Counted from the first letter of the stretch, positions 32,670 through 41,229 are shown. The stretch: DNA of 64,000 nt from Bifidobacterium breve (GCA_945878865.1 CAMCUD010000005.1:124001-188000); one strand, 5' to 3'. Notes: generated from the sequence alone by a model not told the origin. Numbers and translations are program-made.

Positions 32670-33210
32670 CGCGCCCGGCCTCGAGGAGCCCGGCTCCCCA
32701 GCCTGGCGCCCGTCCGCCCGCGGGGAGCGGGACCGCGGCCGCGTCGACGCCGGCCCGCTGGAGCAGCCAGGCGACGATCGAGTTGGAGTTCCACATCTCC
32801 CCGGCGCCCCCGGGGTCGCGGCCCCAGACGTGCGGCGGCACCTGCGGCGCCAGCGCGACGACCCGCGCCGCGACCGCCGGCTCATCGGTCACCGCAACCG
32901 CCGGCTCGGCCCACGCCCTGTCGGGGATCTCCCCGGCGGGCCAGCACCGCAGCTCGTAACGGAACAGCCGCAGGCGCCCCGCCCAGCGCGCGCCGACCGG
33001 CCCCTCGAGGACCACCCCTCGCGCCGCCGGGCCGCGGCCATCGGGGATCGGTGCGGATTCGACGACGTACCGCGCGCCGCCCGTCGTCACTTCGAGCGCG
33101 GCATGGAACAGCGCCCGCGGCGGCCGTCGCTGGGCCCGGGCGGCGATTGCCTCGTAGACCCGGCCGTTGTACTTCACCGAGTGGCCGCCGGCGCCGAGCG
33201 GCAGCCACAA
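32647..33210 (-). CDS. hypothetical protein, possible papain-like fold without the Cys, 187 aa
   Basis: The first usual in-frame start is TTG 33210; the frame continues upstream into the end of the neighbouring Usp-like gene, so a CTG overlapping its stop is conceivable. The protein contains HSVKYNGRVYEAIAA and FHAALEV near the N-terminus and MWNSNSIVAWLLQRAG near the C-terminus. The latter resembles the NC-x2-FV-x-WLL helix of permuted papain-like amidases, with Ser in the Cys position. This resemblance is a pattern-based inference. No signal peptide. Confidence 0.65.
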   Translation of the reverse strand: MWLPLGAGGHSVKYNGRVYEAIAARAQRRPPRALFHAALEVTTGGARYVVESAPIPDGRGPAARGVVLEGPVGARWAGRLRLFRYELRCWPAGEIPDRAWAEPAVAVTDEPAVAARVVALAPQVPPHVWGRDPGGAGEMWNSNSIVAWLLQRAGVDAAAVPLPAGGRAPGWGAGLLEAGRVTATGAR

Positions 33211-33227
33211 CAGGTCGACCGCGGCGC

Positions 33228-33701
33228 TCAGCGCGGATCGGGAACCGGGATGCGCCGGCCGGCCGCCGTGACCGTGGTCACCGGCAGGCCGAGGCCCGCG
33301 ATCTTGCTCGGGAGGTTGGTCCGCAGCCAGCGCGAGACGCGGCGCGGCAGCGTGGACAGGATCACCTCGTCGAACGGGCCGTGACGATTGATCGCGTCGG
33401 CGACGGCGCTCAGCGGGTTGGGATCACCGACGAGCCCCGTGACCGGCTGGCCGCATGCGTCCTCGAGCAACGGGAGCGCGAGGTCGAGGATCATCTGCGC
33501 CTCGGCCTCGCCGGACTCGCCGGTCTCCGGGTCCTCCGCGCGGCGCATCGCCAGCGGCACGTTGGGCACGAGCAGCGTGAACTCGCACGGACCCTCTTCC
33601 GCACGCGTGCGCACGGCATCGAGGAGCACCGGCGTCGCGGCGGTGCGGTGAGCGAGGATGAGGATGCGAGCCGGGCCCAGGGGTTGCACGTGCCCGGGCA
33701 T
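33228..33701 (-). CDS. Usp-like small alpha/beta protein, 157 aa
   Basis: ATG 33701 is chosen over an upstream extension with low-complexity Arg/Ser sequence. The protein begins with an alpha/beta strand ARILILAHRTAATPVLLDAV, and has CEFTLLVPNVP and a late VGDPNPLSAVADAINRHG, then DEVILSTLPRRVSRWL and LPVTTVTA. This is the shape of a universal stress protein with the ATP loop lost (no G-x2-G-x9-G). Two tandem copies of GTTCGTGAC lie directly upstream. It is followed after a short gap by the hypothetical gene at 32647 in the same direction. Confidence 0.8.
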   Translation of the reverse strand: MPGHVQPLGPARILILAHRTAATPVLLDAVRTRAEEGPCEFTLLVPNVPLAMRRAEDPETGESGEAEAQMILDLALPLLEDACGQPVTGLVGDPNPLSAVADAINRHGPFDEVILSTLPRRVSRWLRTNLPSKIAGLGLPVTTVTAAGRRIPVPDPR

Positions 33702-33704
33702 GTT

Positions 33705-33722
33705 GTCACGAACGTCACGAAC
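33705..33722. repeat. tandem 9-bp repeat before the Usp-like gene
   Basis: GTCACGAAC occurs twice head to tail (33705-33713 and 33714-33722), 3 bases from the start codon at 33701. It could be a regulator half-site pair. Confidence 0.45.
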
Positions 33723-33872
33723 CGGGCAAGTGACCGATGGTCGAACGTATGAGCGCGAACGCGCCAGCTTCTTCGACCGCCGGCACGGGTGCGGCGCACG
33801 CGCGCGACAGGTGGGAGAGGCTGTGGGCAACCCAGCGCCCCGCGCGCCGCGACGCACTCGCGTCCGAGCGAC

Positions 33873-33907
33873 TTACTCGCATAGAAATTTCTACCCGGGT
33901 AACATGC
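33873..33907 (+). promoter_or_regulatory. acyl-CoA regulon element, copy A
   Basis: An AT-rich element with CATAGAAATTT followed by the perfect palindrome TACCCGGGTA (33892-33901), ending at the ATG of the TetR gene. 31 of 35 bases are the same as in the element at 45546-45580 before the acyl-CoA dehydrogenases. Probably promoter plus TetR operator. TAGAAA is a possible -10. Confidence 0.75.
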
Positions 33908-34566
33908 GCTTCGCCGTGGAAGCGCAGCCCTCGACCCGGACCCGCCTGCCGCGCGCCGAGCGCATGGAGCAGACCCTCATGGCCGCCCATGCGCTCTTCG
34001 CCGAGCGCGGCTTCACCGCCGTGACGATGGACGACGTCGCGGCCGCCGTCGGCGTCACCAAGCCGCTGCTCTACAACTACTTCGGCAACAAGGAGCGCCT
34101 GTACCTCGCCTGCCTCGAGCAGAGCGCGGACCTCCTCGTCAGCACCGTGGTCGACGCTGTCGCCGCCGCCGACCGCCCTGCCGACGCACTGGGCGACGGC
34201 ATCCGCGCGTTCTTCGCGTTCGTCGCCGAAGACCGCTCGTCCTGGGCCGTGCTCTTCGACGAGACGATCCCGAGCAACGGCGAGATCGCCGAGCGCGTAT
34301 CGCAGTACCGCGAGCAGATCCTCGCGGCCGTCGCGGGCGCGTCACTGCAGCATTTCCCCGCCGACCGCCGCGAGCAGGTGCGCGTCGAGACCGAGGCGCT
34401 CGCCACCGCGATCCTCGGCGCGACCGAGGCGCTCGCGCGGTGGTGGCTGCGCAACGACACCATCCCCGCGTCCTACGCGGCCGAACTGCTCATCGCCACG
34501 ATCCAGCCGGGCCTCCGGCAGGTCTCCGAACTCCCAGACACCACATCAGGAGAACCCAACCCATGA
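33904..34566 (+). CDS. TetR-family regulator of acyl-CoA metabolism, 220 aa
   Basis: TetR helix-turn-helix at about 23-68: MAAHALFAERGFTAVTMD, then DVAAAVGVTKPLLYNYFGNKERLYLA. The remaining 150 residues are helical. The ATG lies immediately after the 35-bp element, so the mRNA may be nearly leaderless; an internal start at residue 21 (MEQTLMAAH) would still keep the DNA-binding domain. The stop overlaps the thiolase ATG (ATGA). It is the first gene of the TetR-thiolase-FabG4-HtdX operon and the best candidate to bind both copies of the TACC-N2-GGTA element, with an acyl-CoA as probable ligand. Confidence 0.92.
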   Translation: MRFAVEAQPSTRTRLPRAERMEQTLMAAHALFAERGFTAVTMDDVAAAVGVTKPLLYNYFGNKERLYLACLEQSADLLVSTVVDAVAAADRPADALGDGIRAFFAFVAEDRSSWAVLFDETIPSNGEIAERVSQYREQILAAVAGASLQHFPADRREQVRVETEALATAILGATEALARWWLRNDTIPASYAAELLIATIQPGLRQVSELPDTTSGEPNP

Positions 34567-35855
34567 CTCCCTCCGTGCGCCGCGTCGCCGTCATCGGCGG
34601 CAACCGGATCCCGTTCGCGCGCTCGAACGGTCCGTACGCGCATGCGTCGAACAGCGACATGCTCGCCGCGGCCCTCGACGGCCTCATCGAGCGCTACAAC
34701 CTGCAGGGCGAGAAGATCGGCGAGATGGCCGCTGGCGCGGTGCTCAAGCACCCGCGCGATCGCGACCTCACCCGTGAGGTCGTCCTCGGCTCGAAGCTCG
34801 CGCCCGAGACGCCCGCGTTCGACGTCCAGCAGGCCTGCGGCACCGGCCTTGAGGCCGTGATCCTCATCGCGAACAAGATCGCGCTGGGCCAGATCGACTC
34901 GGGCATCGCCGGCGGCGTCGACACGACGTCCGACGCGCCGCTCGCGCTGAATGACGACCTGCGCGAGATCCTCCTCGACGCGAATCGCACGCCGGACACC
35001 GCGGGCCGCCTGAAGCTGCTGACGCGCCTGCGCCCCGGCATGGTCGTCCCCGCGATCCCCGCCAACGAGGAGCCGCGCACCGGCCTGTCGATGGGCGAGC
35101 ACTGCGCGATCATGGCAAGCGAGTGGGGCATCACCCGCGAGGCCCAGGACGCCCTGACGATCCGCAGCCACGACCACCTCGCCGCCGCCTACGACCGTGG
35201 CTGGCAGGACGACCTCATGACGTCGTACCTCGGCCTCGAGCGCGACCAGAACCTCCGGCCGGGCTCGACCCTCGAGAAGCTCGGCAAGCTCAAGCCGGTC
35301 TTCGGCGGCCCCGAGGGCACGATGACCGCGGCGAACTCCACCCCGCTGTCCGACGGCGCCTCGACGGTGCTGCTCGCCAGCGAGGAGTGGGCGAAGGCGC
35401 GCAACCTGCCGATCCTCGCGTACATCACCGAGTCGCAGACCGCGGCCGTCGACTTCGTTCACAAACGCGAGGGCCTGCTCATGGCGCCGGCCTACGCGAT
35501 GCCGACGATGCTCGACCGCGCCGGCCTGACGCTGCAGGACTTCGACGTCTACGAGATCCACGAGGCGTTCGCCGCGCAGGTCCTCTGCACGCTCGCCGCG
35601 TGGGAGGACCCGGTGTTCTGCAAGGAGCGCCTCGGCCGGGACAAGCCGCTCGGATCGATCGACACGGAGAAGATGAACATCAACGGCGGCTCGCTGGCCG
35701 CCGGCCATCCCTTCGCCGCCACGGGCGGGCGCATCGTCGCCGGCCTGGCGAAGGAGCTGTCGGACCGCGGCTCGGGCCGCGGCGTCATCAGCATCTGCGC
35801 GGCCGCCGGTCAGGGCGTCGTCGCGATTCTCGAGTCCGCAGGGGGAGCCAAGTGA
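34563..35855 (+). CDS. fadA2: acetyl-CoA acetyltransferase (thiolase), FadA2-like, 430 aa
   Basis: Thiolase with nucleophile C92 in QQACGTGLEA, the substrate-loop His in YEIHEAFAAQ, GGSLAAGHPFAATGGR (catalytic His) and the C-terminal SICAAAGQG (second active-site Cys). The length is that of the long mycobacterial/FadI type. It is translationally coupled to the TetR gene before it and overlaps the FabG4 GTG after it. In Mycobacterium tuberculosis fadA2, fabG4 and htdX are also neighbours, which supports the symbol. It cleaves or condenses 3-ketoacyl-CoA. Confidence 0.92.
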   Translation: MTPSVRRVAVIGGNRIPFARSNGPYAHASNSDMLAAALDGLIERYNLQGEKIGEMAAGAVLKHPRDRDLTREVVLGSKLAPETPAFDVQQACGTGLEAVILIANKIALGQIDSGIAGGVDTTSDAPLALNDDLREILLDANRTPDTAGRLKLLTRLRPGMVVPAIPANEEPRTGLSMGEHCAIMASEWGITREAQDALTIRSHDHLAAAYDRGWQDDLMTSYLGLERDQNLRPGSTLEKLGKLKPVFGGPEGTMTAANSTPLSDGASTVLLASEEWAKARNLPILAYITESQTAAVDFVHKREGLLMAPAYAMPTMLDRAGLTLQDFDVYEIHEAFAAQVLCTLAAWEDPVFCKERLGRDKPLGSIDTEKMNINGGSLAAGHPFAATGGRIVAGLAKELSDRGSGRGVISICAAAGQGVVAILESAGGAK

Positions 35856-37255
35856 GCCAGGACCTCTACACCCAGATCGTCAACTCGCCCCCGGGCGGGT
35901 TCATCGCCAAGCGCGTCGGGCTGCCGCAGCCGACGACGCTCGACCGGTACCGCCCCGGGCAGCCGCTCGTGTCCGGGACCGTTCTGGTCGGCGCGGCGCC
36001 CGGCGGCCGCCTGGCGGGCGCGATCGCTGCGACGCTGGCCGCCGCGAACGCCGAGGTCGCCACGACGCTCGATGCCGACCTGCGCTCCGCCGCGGCGGAC
36101 GCCGGCCTCGACGCGTCGGTGTTCAACCCGGAGGCCGGCGGCGACCGCCGCTTCAAGGCGCTGGTCTTCGACGCCACGGGGATCAGCGACTCCACGGAGC
36201 TCGTCGAGCTGCAGAAGTTCTTCCACCCGTCGGTGCGCAAGGTGCAGAGCTCGGGCCGCGTCGTCGTCCTCGGCACCCCGCCGGAGGACACCAAGACGCC
36301 GCGTGAGCACACGGCGCAGCGCGCGCTGGAGGGCTTCACCCGCTCGCTGGGCAAGGAGATCGGCAAGGGCTCAACGGTCCAGCTCGTCTACGTCGCGCCC
36401 GGCGCCGAGGACCTCATCGGCTCGACGCTGCGGTTCTTCGTCTCGCCGAAGTCGGCCTACGTCTCCGGCCAGGTCGCGCGGGTCAGCGCCGGCCTGCCGG
36501 TTCCCGCCGACATCGACTGGGAGAAGCCGCTCGCCGGCAAGACCGCGCTCGTCACGGGCGCGTCGCGCGGCATCGGCGAGGCGATCATCGAGACGCTCGC
36601 GCGAGACGGCGCGAACGTCGTCGGCCTCGACATCCCGCAGCTCGGCGAGGACCTCAAGAAGGTCACCGACCGGCTCGACGGCGAGGCGATCGAGCTCGAC
36701 ATCACGAGCGACGACGCGCCGAAGGTCATCGCAGACTTCTTCAAGGGCCGCGGCGTCGACATCGTCGTCCACAACGCGGGCGTCACCCGCGACCGCACGC
36801 TGGCGAAGATGCCCGAGGATCGCTGGCAGTCGGTGCTCGACATCAACCTGTCGAGCGAGGAGCGCATCAACGACGCGCTGCTCAAGGCCAAGGCGATCAA
36901 CGCGGGCGGCCGCATCATCGGCGTCTCGTCGATGGCCGGCATCGCGGGCAACCGCGGCCAGACGAACTACGCCACGTCGAAGGCGGGCGTCATCGGCATG
37001 GTGCAGTCCATGGCGCCGGTGCTCGCCAAGAGCGACATCACGATCAACGCGGTCGCGCCGGGCTTCATCGAGACGCAGATGACCGCTGCGATGCCGATCG
37101 CCGTGCGCGAGCCCGGCCGGCGCCTGAACTCGATGAACCAGGGCGGCCTGCCGATCGACGTCGCCGAGACGATCGCGTGGTTCGCCAGCTCGGGCTCCAC
37201 GGGCCTGACCGGCAACGTCGTGCGCGTCTGCGGCCAGATGCTCCTGGGGGCCTGA
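35852..37255 (+). CDS. fabG4: high-molecular-weight 3-oxoacyl-(ACP/CoA) reductase FabG4, 467 aa
   Basis: Two-domain reductase of the FabG4 class. Residues 1-220 form a flavodoxin-like domain without the SDR signature. Residues 225-467 are a full SDR reductase: TGASRGIG (235-242), HNAG (307-310), catalytic Ser (VSSMAG near 359), Y373-x3-K377, and IETQMTAAMP. Family knowledge: FabG4 uses NADH and acts on 3-ketoacyl-CoA. GTG start overlaps the thiolase stop; the MaoC-type gene follows after 3 bases. Confidence 0.93.
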   Translation: MSQDLYTQIVNSPPGGFIAKRVGLPQPTTLDRYRPGQPLVSGTVLVGAAPGGRLAGAIAATLAAANAEVATTLDADLRSAAADAGLDASVFNPEAGGDRRFKALVFDATGISDSTELVELQKFFHPSVRKVQSSGRVVVLGTPPEDTKTPREHTAQRALEGFTRSLGKEIGKGSTVQLVYVAPGAEDLIGSTLRFFVSPKSAYVSGQVARVSAGLPVPADIDWEKPLAGKTALVTGASRGIGEAIIETLARDGANVVGLDIPQLGEDLKKVTDRLDGEAIELDITSDDAPKVIADFFKGRGVDIVVHNAGVTRDRTLAKMPEDRWQSVLDINLSSEERINDALLKAKAINAGGRIIGVSSMAGIAGNRGQTNYATSKAGVIGMVQSMAPVLAKSDITINAVAPGFIETQMTAAMPIAVREPGRRLNSMNQGGLPIDVAETIAWFASSGSTGLTGNVVRVCGQMLLGA

Positions 37256-37258
37256 GCC

Positions 37259-38149
37259 ATGGCGACCCGTGAGCTGCAGGGTCCGCCGGGGATCATCCCG
37301 CTGTACGCCAAGGCGGCACTCCCGATGATCCCGGGGGCGTCGGCGCTGCCGTTCGTCCCCGGCTCGGGCAAGGACGTGCCGGACCTCGAGCTCGTGCTGC
37401 CCGAGGTCACCTTCGATCCCGCGGCGCTGGCGGCGTACAACCGCGTCTGCGGGTTCACCCTGCGCGACGACGTCCCGTCGACGTACATCCACGTGCTCGC
37501 GTTCCCGCTGCACATGGCGCTCATGGCCGAGCCGAACTTCCCGTTCGGCGCGGTCGGCCTCGTGCACGTCAACAACACGATCACCCAGCACCGTCCGGTG
37601 AGCGTGAGCGAGACGCTGTCGATCAAGGTCACCGCGTCGAAGCTGCGCCCGCACGCCAAGGGCAAGCAATTCGACATGGTCGCCCAGGCGAAGGCCGGCC
37701 GGACGATCGTGTGGGAAGGCGTCTCGACGTACCTGCGCCTCGGCAAGGGCGATCCCTCGGCGAAGAAGCCGAAGGGCGAGGAGCTCGCCGACCCGCCGGT
37801 CTCAGCGACCTGGAAGCTCCAGGGCGGCCTGGGCCGCAAGTACGCCGCGGCGTCGGGTGACCGCAACCCGATCCACCTGTACGACCTGACCGCCAAGCCG
37901 CTCGGCTTTAACAAGGCGATCATCCACGGCATGTGGACGAAGGCGCGCTGCCTCGCCGCGCTGGAGTCCGTGCTGCCCGAGGCCTACAAGGTCGACGTGC
38001 AGTTCCGTAAGCCGATCCCGCTGCCGAGCAAGGTGACGTTCGGCGAGGAGATCACGAAGGACGGCATACGCTTCGCCGTCAAGAACGCCCGCAAGGGCAC
38101 GCCCCATCTGGACGGCACCGTCGTCCAGGTGCCCGCGAAGAAGCGCTGA
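37259..38149 (+). CDS. htdX: MaoC-type 3-hydroxyacyl dehydratase, HtdX-like, 296 aa
   Basis: A double hot-dog protein with the hydratase-2 motif in the second half: YAAASGDRNPIHLYD, then KAIIHGMWTKA. D201 and H206 are the catalytic pair. The N-terminal half is a degenerate hot-dog (LPEVTFDPAALAAYNRVCGF). Length and organisation match HtdX of mycobacteria. With FadA2 and FabG4 it can carry a complete thiolase-reductase-dehydratase set; an enoyl step may be supplied by the acyl-CoA dehydrogenases at 45613. Confidence 0.92.
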   Translation: MATRELQGPPGIIPLYAKAALPMIPGASALPFVPGSGKDVPDLELVLPEVTFDPAALAAYNRVCGFTLRDDVPSTYIHVLAFPLHMALMAEPNFPFGAVGLVHVNNTITQHRPVSVSETLSIKVTASKLRPHAKGKQFDMVAQAKAGRTIVWEGVSTYLRLGKGDPSAKKPKGEELADPPVSATWKLQGGLGRKYAAASGDRNPIHLYDLTAKPLGFNKAIIHGMWTKARCLAALESVLPEAYKVDVQFRKPIPLPSKVTFGEEITKDGIRFAVKNARKGTPHLDGTVVQVPAKKR

Positions 38150-38159
38150 GCACATGCCG

Positions 38160-38193
38160 CGGTCGCGGCCGGGTCACGTCCCGGCCGCGACCG
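38160..38193. terminator. strong bidirectional hairpin terminator
   Basis: A perfect 14-bp stem (CGGTCGCGGCCGGG / CCCGGCCGCGACCG) with a 6-base loop, between htdX and the convergent kinase gene. The loop and right arm include the kinase stop codon. There is no T-run, as usual in high-GC actinobacteria. Confidence 0.75.
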
Positions 38194-39400
38194 TGAGCGT
38201 GAAGGTCGAGCCGGCGCCGGGCCGGCTGCGGACCGCCAGGTCCCCGCCGAGAAGGCCGGCGATGCGCTTGACGAAGGGCAGGCCCAGGCCGGCGCCGCGC
38301 GATCCGCCCGTGCACTGAACGCCCGCGACCTGCTCCCACTCGATGAAGATGCGCGTGAGGTCCTCCGGCGCGATGCCCAGGCCCGTGTCGGTCACCGAGA
38401 ACGCGACCCGCCCGTCCGCCTCCTCGGCGGCCTTGATGCGGACCTCGCCCTCGTCGGTGAACTTCAAGGCGTTGCCGACGAGATTCCGCAGCGCCTGCTT
38501 GAGGAGGTGCTCGTCGGTCGTCAGGGGGATCGGCGGATCGGGCTGCGCGAACGTCAGGACGACGCGGTCGTTGCGCCGCAGCAGGTCGTAGGTCTCCTGC
38601 AGCTCGGTGAACAGGCCCCCGACATCGACCGGCGCCGGGCGCGCATCGAGGGCGCCCGCGCGATCGCGGACCGCGGTGAGCTGCGTCTCGACGACGTGGG
38701 CGGCATCGCCCACCGAGCGACGTGCCGCCTGCATGCGCTCCACCGCCTGAGCGGGCAGCTCGTCCTCACCTCGGAGGACCACGTCGAGCATGATCGAGCC
38801 GCCCATCAGGCAGTTGCGGACCTCGTGCGCCAGTGTCCCGAGCATCCGCTCGTTGAGCTCGAGCGCGTCGCGCAGCCGCGAGGTCTGGTCGGCGACGAGC
38901 TCCTCGACCTCACTCCACATCCGGACGTTCTCCAGGGCGACCGACGTGGCGTCGGCGAGCGCCTGCAGCGCGGCGACCTCCTCCGGCTGGGGCACATGCG
39001 GCTCAGCCCAGTAGTTGCCGATCGCCCCGATCGGATCGGTCGATCGGATCGGAACCATGGCCAGCGACGTGACGAACGTGGGCCGGTAGGCCCCCTGGGG
39101 GATCCGCTCGTCGGTGTAGATGTCGGGAATCTCGGCGGGCTCGCGGTGACGCATCACCCACCCGCCGATGCACGTGGCGATCGGGAGGCGCTGGCCCTTC
39201 CAGAGCGGCCCGATGGCGTCCTCGTCGACGTAGTGGCAGAACTCCCCGTCCCGGAGGATGACGGTTGCGCCGTCTGCGCCCGCGAGCCCGCGGGCGGCGG
39301 TGCGGACGATCTCCTGCACCTCTCCGGTGGTCTGCGCGGCGGAGAGCCGCCGGACCGCGTCGACGAGAAGGGTGGAATCCACCACGGCAGGTCTGCGCAT
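38174..39400 (-). CDS. GAF-domain sensor histidine kinase, 408 aa
   Basis: No membrane segment. GAF domain at about 10-160 with C56 and H57 (FCHYVDEDAIGPLWKGQR) and the Trp-rich GGWVMRHREPAEIPDIY. A short coiled linker follows, then the H-box LGTLAHEVRNCL (H192), the N-box LRNLVGNALKF, and ATP motifs DTGLGIAPED and GAGLGLPFVKR. A soluble kinase that probably senses a small ligand or redox state. No response regulator is adjacent. Very similar to the kinase at 44225. Confidence 0.93.
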   Translation of the reverse strand: MRRPAVVDSTLLVDAVRRLSAAQTTGEVQEIVRTAARGLAGADGATVILRDGEFCHYVDEDAIGPLWKGQRLPIATCIGGWVMRHREPAEIPDIYTDERIPQGAYRPTFVTSLAMVPIRSTDPIGAIGNYWAEPHVPQPEEVAALQALADATSVALENVRMWSEVEELVADQTSRLRDALELNERMLGTLAHEVRNCLMGGSIMLDVVLRGEDELPAQAVERMQAARRSVGDAAHVVETQLTAVRDRAGALDARPAPVDVGGLFTELQETYDLLRRNDRVVLTFAQPDPPIPLTTDEHLLKQALRNLVGNALKFTDEGEVRIKAAEEADGRVAFSVTDTGLGIAPEDLTRIFIEWEQVAGVQCTGGSRGAGLGLPFVKRIAGLLGGDLAVRSRPGAGSTFTLTVAAGT

Positions 39401-39490
39401 ACCGCGACGTTATGCGGCTCCGGCCGGGAACGCATCCGCGCCAACTGCGTCAGATTGTCCCGATTTTTCCCCCACCCAGATCTGGGGATC

Positions 39491-40747
39491 TCAGGCGCCG
39501 CACGCCTCAGCGGCGGCCAGCAGCATGTCGCGCTCACGCGCGTTCTCGCACAGCTCCGCCGCCCGCTCGAACGCTGCGCGCGCCTCGTCGCGGCGGTCGA
39601 GCTTGAGCAGCAGATCGCCCCGCACCCGCGGCAGCAGGTGATACGCCGCCATGGCCGGGTCGTCTTCCAGCGCGTCGGCCAGCTCGAGCCCGGCCTCGGG
39701 GCCGAAGGCCATCCCCACGGCGACCGCGCGGTTGAGCTCGACGACCGGATTGCCCGTGAGCGCGGCGAGCCCGTCGTAGAGCGCCACGATCTGCGCCCAG
39801 TCGGTCTCCTCCACGCTGCGCGCCCGCGCGTGGCACGCCGCGATCCCCGCCTGCAGCGTGTACGGCCCGAGCGGCGCGCCGAGCGCCTGCGCGCGCTGCA
39901 GCGCAGCGAGGCCGCGCTGCACGAGCAGGCCGTCCCAGCGCGCGCGGTCCTGATCGGCGAGCAGCACGGGCTCGCCGCCGGGGCCCACCCGGGCGCGCAG
40001 CCGCGACGCCTGGAGCTCCATGAGCGCGAGCAGGCCGTGGACCTCCGGCTCGCGCGGCATGAGCGCGCCGAGGATCCGCCCGAGGCGCAGCGCGTCGCCG
40101 CACAGGTCCGGGCGGGTCCAGTCCTCGCCCGCCGTCGCGCTGTAGCCCTCGTTGAAGACGAGGTAGATGACCTCGAGCACCGCGCTCAGGCGCTCGGCGA
40201 GCTCGGCCTGCCCGGGCACCTCGAAGGGCACGTGCGCCTGCGTGAGCGTGCGCTTGGCGCGCACGATCCGCTGGGCGATCGTCCCCTCCGACGCGAGGAA
40301 CGCGCGCGCGATCTCAGGGGTCGAGAGGCCGCCGACCAGGCGCAGCGTCAGCGCCACGCGCGCGTCGCGCGACAGCACCGGGTGGCACGTCATGAAGACG
40401 AGGCGCAGGACGTCGTCGTCGATCTCGTCGACCTGCGTCGCGAGGTCGGGCTGCTCGAGTTGGTGGAGCAGCTGCCGGCGCGCGAGCGTCTCCTGCTTGC
40501 GCTCCAGCGTGGTCTGCCGGCGCAGCGCGTCGATGCCGCGGCGCTTGGCGGTGGCCATGAGCCAGGCCCCGGGATTCTCCGGGATGCCGGACGCGGGCCA
40601 CTGCTCGAGCGCCGCGACGAACGCGTCCTGCGCGAGGTCCTCGGCCACCGCGACGTCGCGGGTCAGACGGGTCAGCCCGCCGATGAGGCGGGCCGACTCG
40701 ATCCGCCAGACGGCGTCGATCGTCGCCTGGGTGGCCGGGCCCGTCAT
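39491..40747 (-). CDS. ECF42-type RNA polymerase sigma factor with C-terminal TPR-like extension, 418 aa
   Basis: Sigma-2 region at 10-75 (LTRDVAVAEDLAQDAFVAAL, NPGAWLMATAKRRGID) and sigma-4 at about 105-165 (LTLRLVGGLSTPEIARAFLASEGTIAQRIVRAK). These are followed by a 230-residue helical-repeat extension (DUF6596/TPR-like) with LIYLVFNEGYSA-type VIYLVFNEGYSAT. This architecture plus the adjacent YCII gene defines group ECF42. No anti-sigma gene is present; the extension is thought to control activity in this group. The ATG overlaps the YCII stop. Confidence 0.93.
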   Translation of the reverse strand: MTGPATQATIDAVWRIESARLIGGLTRLTRDVAVAEDLAQDAFVAALEQWPASGIPENPGAWLMATAKRRGIDALRRQTTLERKQETLARRQLLHQLEQPDLATQVDEIDDDVLRLVFMTCHPVLSRDARVALTLRLVGGLSTPEIARAFLASEGTIAQRIVRAKRTLTQAHVPFEVPGQAELAERLSAVLEVIYLVFNEGYSATAGEDWTRPDLCGDALRLGRILGALMPREPEVHGLLALMELQASRLRARVGPGGEPVLLADQDRARWDGLLVQRGLAALQRAQALGAPLGPYTLQAGIAACHARARSVEETDWAQIVALYDGLAALTGNPVVELNRAVAVGMAFGPEAGLELADALEDDPAMAAYHLLPRVRGDLLLKLDRRDEARAAFERAAELCENARERDMLLAAAEACGA

Positions 40748-41163
40748 CCGCGCTGCTCGACCTGCTCGCGCATCTGGTCCTGGCGCTCGCGCAGCTCGGG
40801 CGTCATCGCCTCGTCGAACTCCTCGGCGCCGAAGATCTCGCGCAGCTCGATCTCCGTGCCGCCGTCGAACGGCGCGCGCTTGAGCCACTCGATGGCCTCC
40901 TCACGCGACGCGCACTCCCAGATCCAGTAGCCGGAGACGATCTCCTTCGCCTCCGTGAACGGGCCGTCGATCACGGTCCGCTCCCCGCCGGAGAAGCGGA
41001 CCCGCGCCCCCCGCGACGTCGGGGCGAGACCGTCGCCGGAGAGCATGACGCCCGCCTTGACGAGCTCCTCGTTGTACTTCGTCATCTCCTCCAGCAGGTC
41101 GGTGCTGGGCATCTCGCCCGCCTCGGACTCGGGGCTGCCGGGGACCAGGACCATGAAACGCAT
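40744..41163 (-). CDS. YCII/DGPF-domain protein, 139 aa
   Basis: Dimeric alpha/beta-barrel YCII fold: MRFMVLVPGSPESEAGE, GVMLSGDGLAPTSRGARV, the eponymous IDGPFTEAKEIVSGYWIWE, then EEAIEWLKRAPF and ELREIFGAEEF. A strong GAGGAGG site precedes the ATG. First gene of the YCII-ECF42 operon, preceded by an ECF42-type promoter. The function of DGPF proteins is unresolved. Confidence 0.93.
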   Translation of the reverse strand: MRFMVLVPGSPESEAGEMPSTDLLEEMTKYNEELVKAGVMLSGDGLAPTSRGARVRFSGGERTVIDGPFTEAKEIVSGYWIWECASREEAIEWLKRAPFDGGTEIELREIFGAEEFDEAMTPELRERQDQMREQVEQRG

Positions 41164-41202
41164 GTGGTGCCTCCTCGTGGGATTGGGTGGTTCTACCCGG
41201 GC

Positions 41203-41229
41203 GTCGAACGGGATGCGGCGAAATCGACA
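41203..41229 (-). promoter_or_regulatory. ECF42-type promoter of the YCII-sigma operon
   Basis: On the minus strand TGTCGA (41229-41224), a 17-base spacer and CGAC (41206-41203) match the promoter pattern reported for ECF42 in Streptomyces (TGTCGA at -35, CGA/TC at -10). It ends 40 bases upstream of the YCII ATG and implies autoregulation. Confidence 0.7.
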
